From Exophiala sp. HKRS030 (lineage: Eukaryota; Ascomycota; Eurotiomycetes; Chaetothyriales; Herpotrichiellaceae): DNA of 64,000 bases. Where the stretch lies: the NCBI GenBank assembly GCA_023897205.1, contig JAHWDD010000001.1, positions 6,510,001 to 6,574,000 on the forward strand. Reading direction: 5' to 3'. A program made the position numbers and the translations under genes. Positions within the stretch are counted from its first letter, which is position 1; each line of letters starts with the position of its first letter. Below the pieces are notes generated by a model. It was not told the DNA's origin and did not search any database. It saw only the letters and a program-made list of their open reading frames with translations. Positions 55,742-64,000 of this stretch are shown here, in pieces.

Positions 55742-56504
55742 TGCGCTGGCACACCAGGTTGTATGCAGAAGATCTGCGAAGGTTGCGGTATGGCTAGTCA
55801 ATTTACTTGATCTTTGAGGTTATGGTCGACTGCAAGATTGGCGATAGAGGATATGACGTGGTTTCACAAACCGAGTGGATTGGTTTAAAGTTGAACCATA
55901 GAAACTGAGGATAGCAGAGGAGCTGCCTTTCCCTGGTCCGTTGGCATTGACGTTGGTGGTGGGGAAGATGCACCGCTCGGTTATGGGGCTGAGTGTTCCT
56001 CTGGGAGCCTCTCTGTGGGCGCTTCAGCCTCTGATTGCTAGACCGAGGGGCCCGAGAGCGCCTAGATGCACCCCGCACGACTGGAGCATGGGAGAAGCTG
56101 ACTGAGGTAGGTCATCATCTAGTTAGTTAGAATAGGGCTCACCTTGTTGCTCTCCATCTTATTTATGTGGCTCACGTGATGGGTCACGTGGTAAATCCAT
56201 CACCTCCGCGTCCCTCCTTTTCTTTATACCAAGATCCCCAGTTTTGACCCCAACTCGGCTTCTCCTCAATCGCCATCCTCGGTCAATCTGTGGGCAATTG
56301 TACGGCTGGGTGATCGATATTTTGGTTCTTAAGACGGGTAGGTTTTTATTGAAATGATACTCGGTTTGTCTTATGCGCACCAAATTCTTTCAATCTTCTG
56401 GGGAAAGGTATTCTGCGAGTTTATAATTCATTATTTCGGATACTCAAGCCTGAAGCGCAAAGTCCTTCAGCCTTCATAACAGCTTTCAGACCCATTAGCT
56501 TTTC
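55742..56504. other. Divergent intergenic region
   Basis: Shared upstream region of VTA1 (-) and the dehydrogenase (+). No gene supported. Confidence 0.6.
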
Positions 56505-57485
56505 ATGTCTCAAGAATATGCTTACGTGACAGGTGGTGCCTCAGGCATTGGCCGAGAAGTAGCCCGTATGCTGGTCAAGAATAAGTACCTATTTCTTCCC
56601 TCCCAACTGCCCAACAGCGACGCTGTGGCTCATCTCCTCTAACAAACCCCAATAGTATCAAAGTCTTCATTGCCGATCGAGATCTCGAAGGCGCCCAAAA
56701 AGTCGTCGACGAACTGAATAAGGGGTCTATCGTGGCAAAGGCAGCCCACGTCGACGTCGCCAATTGGAATTCTCAAGCCAAAGCCTTTAGCCAGGCAGTC
56801 GCAGATTTCGGACGGCTGGACTATGTCTATGCCATAGCTGGGATCGGTGAGCGGGCATTCATCCCCAATGATCCGAACAACACCGGCTTTGTCATGCCCG
56901 ACTTGACCACCATCGACGTTGATCTTAATGGTGTGCTCTATACTGCGAGCTTGGCGATTCAGCAATTTCGAAGACAGGAGCCTGGCAAGCACGGCTTTCG
57001 GGGAAAGAGTACGTTTTGATTTCTGACTACGTTTTCTTGGACTTCGAGACTATGACGCTGACTAGAAATCAGTCGGGGTGGTATCAAGCATTTGTGGTTT
57101 CTACTGCGTGCCCACAATCCCGCTCTACACGGCGGCCAAGCATGGCGTTGTAGGATTTGTGCGAAGTTACGGCAAATACCTGCCTGAAGAGAAGATCACG
57201 CTCAACTCGGTCAATCCTAACGTTGTGCGAACCAATATCTCCACCGCCACATTCTACGAAAAGCTGGAGAAGCAGGGTCTACTGACACCTATCGAGGCCG
57301 TCGTCGATGCGTTTGAGAGATTGCTAGGAGACAATGATGCCTCTGGCGAGTGCTATGAGGTTGGGCCCAATTGGGGTAAACAAGGTCCGGTCCCTAGACA
57401 GGCGCCTGAGTACCTCGATCCAGAAACACAGAAGACCATGGACCTGGTCTATCATCGGAGTCGACCTCTGCAGGTACCAAAGTAA
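56505..57485 (+). CDS. Short-chain dehydrogenase/reductase
   Basis: NAD(P)-dependent oxidoreductase, 281 residues. Exons 56505-56584, 56656-57008 and 57073-57485, introns 71 and 64 bp; a nearby alternative acceptor for intron 2 is out of frame. Visible: the TGGASGIGRE nucleotide-binding loop, DVANW, the NAG-like AGIG, and the YTAAKH active site, with the preceding Ser in SSICGFY. A C-terminal extension ends PEYLDPETQKTMDLVYHR, common in fungal SDRs of the 15-hydroxyprostaglandin dehydrogenase-like group. The substrate is not predictable. No frame errors. Confidence 0.88.
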
Positions 57486-57665
57486 AGCAACATAGAATCA
57501 CACGAAAGACAATCTCTTTATTTGGCCATTCATCTCGGTCCATCTTAATAGTCCTGAAATCTATCGCCATCCATCTGCTGCTGGATGTGATCTAAACTCT
57601 CATTATCGTAACTCAATCTGCACCCGGCATCCTCATCCTTCCTTATGTCATCGGCAATCATTCGA

Positions 57666-60600
57666 TCATACGATCGTCATCTTCGCCTTCATACTCATCT
57701 TCCTCCCTATCAACTCGTCCTCGTCCGTATGATCATCTACGTCGCTGGACACATCGTTCGCACCAGCTTCGAGTAAAAGCTTCACAATCTCAGTATGCCT
57801 GTTGGTCTTAGCAGCGTTAAGTGCAGTGCCATATCCTCCTCCTTGAATATTCACGCTAGCTTTATTTCGCAGTAGAAGCCTGACAATATCCAGTCGATCG
57901 TACGCTGAAGCGGCCTGAAGTGCACTGCCATAATGTCCTCCTTGGAGATTCACATTGGCGTTGTTTTGCAGTAGAAGCCTGACAATATCATTATGACTAT
58001 TAGCTGAAGCGGCCTGAAGTGCAGTACCATAATATCCTCCTTGGAGATTCACGTTAGTATTGTGTTGTAGTAGAAGCCTGATAACTTCCACGCTTCCCCT
58101 AGCCGAAGCGGCCTGAAGTGCACTACCATAATGTCCTCCTTGGAGATTCACATCGGCGTTGTTTTGCAGTAGAAGCCTGACAATATCCTTAAGACTATTA
58201 GCTGAAGCGGCCTGAAGTGCAGTACCATAATATCCTCCTTGGAGATTGATATCGGCGTTGTTTTGCAGTAGAAGTCTGATAATATCCTTGCGACCGTTCG
58301 CTGAAGCGGCCTGAAGTGCAGTACCATAATATCCTCCTTGGAGATTTACGTTAGCATTGTGTTGTAGTAGAAGCCTGACAATCTCGACGCTCCCTTCTGC
58401 GGACGCAATCTGGAGCGCAGTGCCATATTCACCTCCCTGTGCGTTTATATCTGCCTTGTGGCTGACAAGAAGCCGTACCACATCTAAATGGCCCTCAAGA
58501 GATGCCGCCTGTAGAGCACTGCCAAAGACTTCGTCTACAATGTTGACGTCGAGATTTGTTTGTAGGCATAAACTAACAATGTGTTCACATCCATAAAATG
58601 ATGCGAGGCATAGAAACCCTGATGTCTTCCCATAGCTTGTTAGATCCAAGGGCTCATGCGCTGTGAGATATAGCAGCTTTTTAATTCTGTCACTGGAGCT
58701 GGAGGAATGCAACCGCTCTAGGAGACTGCCCTGATCAACTCCGTCTTTCTGAGCTTCATTCGCATGGTAGAACACCGAGTACAGGATATAGTCTAGAAGG
58801 GGATATTGCTTGAACCAAGGATCAAGATAAAGCTCGGAGTATTCCTCAATCAACATATTTGCATTCGGCGACTGACAGGCTGCTTCTGCATATGTTATGC
58901 ATATGTTCGCTAGACGATCATGACATTTAGCAACTGTTTTCTCTTCAAGTGCAGGATCCAGTCGAGAGAGCCGCTTGTTCCGAAGGAGGAAATCGGGTAC
59001 TGACTGGTGGATAAATTGAACTTTTGGTCCGTCATGTTCCTGGTGAATCTCGACAAGTCCCTTCGACGTGTTGATTATGAATTTGCTAATGGTTTCCGGA
59101 CTGTCGCGTGACCTATCCCAAGGCCCCAGTGCATCAGGATCTGTTCCTGCGAGCACGGCGAAGTATAGCTGCCCCGTTGAAAGCTTTTCCTCCGCAAATA
59201 AGACCCATTGCAGAAGAAGCAAAGCTTCTTGCTTGTCCTCGTTTTCTTTTTCAAGAATAGAGCTGTACACATCTTCTAGGTCACTCGGCACTTCTTCAAG
59301 CTTTCTCCGCATGGCCCTTTCTCTGCCATCGTCGAACGCTTTGTTGAGCATTTCAATCACGAGAACGACCCACATGAAAGTATGATTTGCCTTTTCAACC
59401 ACGCTATGCCTGATCTCTTGATTGGTTGTCCTCAAATTATGCACAACGTACTTGTATATATCGTTATCATGATCCTGTTGTGTCTCCAGGTGTAGATCAA
59501 GATTCTTGGAAATGCTGATATTTGGGTAATGTCGACTGGACAAGCAAATATTGACAACGTTGTCCGTATGATACGCAGCTTCGCCCAATTGTTCGACGAA
59601 TTTTGCCACTTTTCTAACCTCTTTTTCGTTACATTCGTCAAGGGCGTCAATCAGAATGAGTATACGCTCCTGCCTGCGAGTTCCTAACTCAGACAGCAGG
59701 AAATCTTGTAGCTCGCCGATCTCCCAGTCCCAATTGTCGCCGTGTTTTTTCCGTTTGGTTTGGAATAGGTTGTAAAACGATCGGAACAATGACGGGAGTG
59801 AATCTACCAGTGAGAACACCAGAGAGCGAAACATCCCTAGGGGTGTCTGTTCGAGCTCGCTACCTCGAGCGTTGAAGAAGTAGGCTGCTGTGACATACTC
59901 AGGCATCTTCTCCCGACTGTATTTCAGAGCTTGCTTCATCAATGTTGACTTTCCAGAACCAGCTTTGCCTTTTACCCATAGTATTCCATGATGATCTGGC
60001 AAGTCGCGACAATTTTTCCATCTCTGGAATTGCTCGGTCTCGAAGAGCCAGTTGCACGTATTATGCTGAGCAGGACTTATATTGTTTCGCCTACTGTCAA
60101 TGTTGGCGAAGCTGAGCGATCGAAGGCACTCTAATTGTTGTTCAGCTTCTGTCGAAGACAATGATGGAGGTACAAGTTGTTCCAGATCATAAGAGGCTCC
60201 TTTTTGAGGGGTTCTCTCCGGGAGAATTTCGTATAGTACGCGCTTAGCGTAAGCAGAGGCTGTCAGGGCTGCATATGGTTGCCACCTCTTTGTTTTGAGG
60301 TCATCCGCATAATCAGAAACCCCCGGATGACACCGACCGGTAGAATCCCCATAACACCCGCTGCCTCCATTTCAAGACCAATCACTTTGTATTTGGTACT
60401 TAGCTCATCTCCTCTTTGCGCGTTCCTCATCAATGTGTCTCCAGATCCGATTGCCCCATACCACGCCTTAGTACGTGCTGACCGTGGGCGGGGCTCTCGC
60501 TCTACCAATGAAAAGGCCCTGTATAGGCGATCCTCGTGCGCGCCTGGGTATGCGAATGTGGAATCAGTCGCTTCAATGTCTTTATAGTATGGGGCGAAAC

Positions 60601-61114
60601 TGTTTTCGGAACCTTCACCTTTGATTCTCCCAAACGCAGCTCGCACAATTTGTTCAGTTCTAGGCAATGCACCCCTCGGGGATAAGTGAAAGCCGTCCTG
60701 CGTTTCCTTGCCAAACTGGTAATTCACTATCGCAGGTTCATCACCCACGCCGCAAGCGACAAGCACATCACCCAGTCGGATATCGAGCGGAGGATCGCAA
60801 GAGAGGTTTGGCAGACCAGCAGACACACCGACCAGGAGTCCAAACCAAAGATTAGGAAACTTTACCTTCAAATCGCTAGCAAGTGCAGCTGCCGAGGTCG
60901 TTCCATACGGATGATCTGCGGGAAAAGTGGCGATAACCACATTGTGACCATTGATATCTCCTCCTGTGTAGAGAAAGCCGTCCCCTCTTTTGGACGGGAA
61001 AACGCCATGATGTTGATTGTCAAGCATGAGCCGGGCGGCCCTTGCCTCGATTTCTAGTGGTGCTATCCATGCAACCGTATACGCTGCGAAGTCGAGTCGT
61101 GGTTGAGTGCTCAT
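57666..61114 (-). CDS. PNP-NACHT-ankyrin NLR protein
   Basis: NOD-like receptor-type STAND protein, 1149 residues after one repair. The N-terminal nucleoside-phosphorylase (PNP_UDP) domain (about 1-290) opens AAYTVAWIAPLEIEARAARLMLD and contains GVSAGLPN, LGDVLVACGVG and IGLEMEAAGV. The NACHT NTPase has P-loop GKAGSGKST (about 383-391) and Walker B LILIDALDEC (about 486-495), followed by winged-helix-like sequence (FIHQSVPDFLL). Nine ankyrin repeats follow (about 830-1120). The frame is lost at CCCCC 60320-60324, where one more base turns VIRGFLI into VIRGVSDYADDLKTKRW and joins the two halves. Such PNP-NLRs are known in fungi and are thought to sense non-self; the ligand here is unknown. Confidence 0.9.
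57756..58529 (-). repeat. Tandem 99-bp ankyrin repeat array
   Basis: Eight consecutive 33-residue ankyrin units (plus a degenerate one upstream), encoded by 99-bp tandem units. Units 3 to 8 share most of TALQAASAN...IVRLLLQ and VNLQGG, alternate between a YYGT and an HYGS start, and vary mainly at four residues after QAASA (NGRKD, NSLKD, RGSVE, NSHND, YDRLD, EGSVE). Confidence 0.9.
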
Positions 61115-62933
61115 TGTAGATGAAGACGATGCCGTGCGGAGAACGCGTCAAGAGGAAGTGGGTGTGTGACATGCCTAACTCGTGCTGAACGCAAAGGCGG
61201 CTGGTTCTGAGAGCGCGCCGGGCCCTAGCGATGATGCTACCGTTTACAGGCGGTCGTCAGCTCAGAAGGTCTGATAAGGCTGAAATCAACCACGACATCC
61301 CCCTTTGTGTTGAAGCACTCGACAGGCGATTGCTTTGGCTGTCAATGAATAGCGAGGACGGTGTAATTTCGCTGAACTCAAAAGTCTCGGAATCAGATGC
61401 TGCCGTGATGCGCATGATAGCACGAAAGAATGGGCAACATGATGAGAGGAAGATCGAGGAGAGTAAAGTCAATGAGATGGCCAGGCGACCGTCGCCGAGT
61501 GCACACCCTCGAGTTCCTGGCCAATGATCTTTCCGATTCTCGAGGCTGGCTTTCGCGCTCGCATTGGCGAAGTGGTAAATAGGTTTGCTACGTTGTCGGC
61601 TGCACTCTTTCGTGGCAGCCAATCATGGCTGTGGTCTCTGCAGGGATAGTGCAGAAATGCAGCATGATCAGGCGACAAGGCGATCTCGGGCGTTCATCAA
61701 GAAAGAAGATTTCTCGAACTCAGCCTCAGCAGCAGGATGTTCGTCTTGACTCTTGAACAACGGGAGTGTTTTGTCTAGTTGGATTGTCCCAAACCTTGGA
61801 GGCACATCTGGTTTCCCCAGCCCTGTACCAGACAAGGATCATTCAATAGATTGGGCAGGTATTCTGAAGGACCAGTCGGTTGTATTTCAGCAGAGGGCCC
61901 TAAAACGATTGAATGGCCAAGACGTCCGCACAAAACGAGTTTGGAGCTTGCCTTGGGGCTGGGGCGCCTGACGCATAATCTAGGACATGCTAGCCAGGGA
62001 GGATATGCCCAAACGCTTTTTGCCGCAGGTCATCCAGACGTGTCCACCTACATGGCTTCCTGGCTTCCTGCGGCGTACGGACTACATATCCAGTTGTTCT
62101 CTTGTTAGCCCGGACTGTCAGGGTAGGTCGCGTTCTGATATCACGCTTCCGATAAGAAGCCCTCATCATTAAAGCTATCAACAAGTCCTTGCATCAAGCA
62201 GCAAACTGTCCCGTCTATGAAGATGACAGAAACCAAGTAGAAGGTTTACCCTCAAAAAAACTGTGTGATTGCTGCAATCCACGCCAAGTACGCCGTGCAA
62301 GCGTTCGGGCTCACATCGTCCGTTGCGCACAGCCACTGGGGAATGAGACACTTCCCACGTTAGGCTAGACCTGGACTATAATGGCCTGTCAACCTTGATG
62401 CGTTGTTTGCGGCTCTTATCGACGGTCATATCAACCAAGCCTTGAAAGCTAGTGATGATGCCGTGGTCTCCAGATACCACGCACCTAGTGGCATTGACTA
62501 CTAGTCCAAAACATCGCCCGCCAGTCTACTAGACCCTAAATGACTAATCCTATGCGTTGTCTCGCTTAGCAGTGCAAATTCATAGGAGGAAAGTCTTTGG
62601 GCTCCATTGAATGCGTAGCGTGGAAAGCTCATGCACGCTGGTAGGCTCAGTCACACGCTACAAGCCCGCAGCTGAGTTCTTCCTGTCTAGCATAACGTAC
62701 CGGCAAAGGTGCGAGGCTCTCAAAAGGCCCATCGATGCCTAGACACGGCCTGGAAGGCTCGACGATCGAGCAATTCTGCCGTTTCAAGCCGCAGGTTTGA
62801 ACTGACATTTACATCGACGAAACTAGAATGTACCTTGACAGTCGCGAGGTTTATGATGGCAGTGTACTGACTTGCCGTCATTTCCATTGTATAATAGACA
62901 TTGTTGGCGAGACAAGGCTGCTCACTACTCAAG
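61115..62933. other. Gene-poor stretch
   Basis: No supported gene between the NLR start and the membrane protein. Open frames of about 120 codons on both strands near 61231-61622 overlap each other and look like chance. No terminal repeats recognised. Confidence 0.55.
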
Positions 62934-64000
62934 ATGGTTCGTATTGCACTATGCGCCACAGCCTTCATGTGCTAATCAAAGCAGGGAATTCAAGATCCTT
63001 CATCATCTAGGATTCCGAGTCATCATTCCAGATTCGACGAAAATCTACCAGAGCACTATGAAGCGGACATCGACGACGGCAAAAATCTTCCTGAGCCGCT
63101 TGTCGAGGATGGAAAACAGGTTGTGGTGGAAGCTGGCAAGGAAGTATACCCGGAACATCTTGACGTTAACAATGGCGAGACGAATGCAGAGCACAACAAG
63201 TCCGCTCACCCCAGGCTTTTGGGGCTGCGAAGGCGGACGTTTTCTGGAGTATTGGTTATCGTTATCTTGGTCATCATCGGCGGAGTGTTAGGAGGTGTGC
63301 TCGGTAGCAGAGCGAAGGGTGATTCTACGACGGCGCAGGCCGAAAGGTAGGCTCATATCATCGCTGTCATTGATCTGTAGACATCGTCCTCAGCTCACCA
63401 GAATGTTATACTAGCGGCTCGCCGGCACTGACTTCATCTGCATCGAACGCACCACCAGCATCCACGAGCATATCACCAGCATCCACGACATCATCTGCGC
63501 CCGGAAGTACAAGCACACATTCCAACACCTCGGCTACGGCAAACTTCAAATACACCAGTCTTGCGCTCGCTGGATGTGGAAGCGGCGTTGATGCGGACGG
63601 CTCAACCGACCCAAGTACTTCCTGGAGGACTTATCTGTTTACTTTGCATCAATCAACCAACGCTATTAATGTAGCGGTGGGTCAAGATCTAAAATTCTAC
63701 AGTCTGGACAGAATCTCCACTCGATTCACACCACGAGCAGCTAGCCCTTTGGCTGCCCTAGCCTGGTTGGAGAATAAAGTCCAAGTATATCCATCTTGCC
63801 ATGAATGTGCGCTCAAAGGCTGACCGATGATTCAAAGCTTCGCTTATACTTCTTCGACGTGAGCTCTCGGATTATAGAGGTCGTCGCTTCCTGCAACACC
63901 GCTGAGCTGACTGATTGCAATTCCACGAGCTCAAAGGTTCTCCTGGAAGAAGGCCCTTCGAGCACGTCCGGCCTTGGGGCAATGCATTGGGGAAACTCGT
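62934..64000 (+). CDS. Single-pass membrane protein with probable lectin propeller (partial, runs off window)
   Basis: 3' truncated by the window end. Exons seen: 62985-63346, 63415-63784 and 63838 onward, with GT-AG introns of 68 and 53 bp. The start may be ATG 62934-62936 joined by a 48-bp intron, which is tentative. Order: acidic cytoplasmic part (PEHYEADIDDGKNLPEP), one membrane helix (TFSGVLVIVILVIIGGVLGG, about 63237-63300), a Ser/Thr/Pro-rich stalk likely to be glycosylated, then repeats of the form SPLAALAWLENKVQLRLYFFD and SRIIEVVASC, like blades of fungal fucose-binding (AAL-type) propellers. The lectin reading is by pattern only. Confidence 0.6.

Noticed and set aside
57009..57065. 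Earlier acceptor for the second intron of the short-chain dehydrogenase
   Set aside because: It puts exon 3 out of frame; the acceptor at 57071-57072 keeps the frame and gives the expected GKIGVVSSICG.
57756..58529. Regular ~99-bp repeats that might suggest a CRISPR-like array
   Set aside because: The units are in frame, code for ankyrin repeats with no spacers, and the genome is eukaryotic.
61231..61622. Overlapping open frames of about 100-120 codons on both strands
   Set aside because: No domain, atypical composition, and mutually antisense; most likely chance.

Overview
The window is nuclear DNA of a filamentous ascomycete (Pezizomycotina). The evidence is short GT-AG introns (46-109 bp, one probable GC-AG), many with CTAAC-like branch sites, fungal housekeeping genes in fungal form (a three-domain peroxisomal FOX2, fused HMP-P kinase/thiaminase THI20, LCL3, YJU3, VTA1, COX20), and a PNP-NACHT-ankyrin NLR and an SRPK-like kinase of kinds expanded in that group. 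I cannot name the order; a eurotiomycete or dothideomycete relative is a guess.

Layout. 1-3969 holds no gene I can support. 3970-16442: TDA10-like kinase (-), FOX2 (+), an intron-containing tRNA-Pro(CGG) (+), a membrane RBR-type E3 ligase (+), a BTB protein (-) and a LysM protein (-). 17305-36834 is the dense housekeeping core: a conserved unknown protein, COX20 (-) diverging from POL2 (DNA polymerase epsilon, +), a hypothetical gene, the NDUFAF7-type complex I assembly methyltransferase, THI20 (-) and POL1 (DNA polymerase alpha, -). 37355-49350: a charged hypothetical protein, monoacylglycerol lipase, LisH-WD40 protein, LCL3, a nuclear-looking hypothetical, a TauD-type dioxygenase and an NCBP3-like protein. 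50081-64000 is more accessory: an SRPK-like kinase with a frame anomaly, a gene-poor stretch, VTA1, a short-chain dehydrogenase, the NLR, and a partial single-pass membrane protein with a probable lectin propeller running off the window.

Three points stand out. First, the tRNA-Pro(CGG) gene has the usual anticodon-loop intron and also a 47-nt insertion in its D-loop that begins GT and ends AG, like a small spliceosomal intron. Second, seven otherwise good genes are broken by nine single-base losses, each at a run of three to five G or C; re-adding one base restores the conserved frame in each case. This points to homopolymer under-calling in the consensus rather than nine real mutations, and gene models here should be read with that in mind. 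Third, POL2 and POL1 share a composite promoter element, CGCGAAC-N2/3-CTTTACGCG, suggesting common cell-cycle control.

The genes do not form one pathway. Themes are DNA replication (POL2, POL1), mitochondrial respiration (COX20, NDUFAF7), lipid turnover (FOX2, YJU3), endosomal sorting (VTA1), RNA biology (NCBP3-like, SRPK-like, tRNA-Pro) and, at the right end, self/non-self or defence-type proteins (NLR, lectin-like membrane protein).
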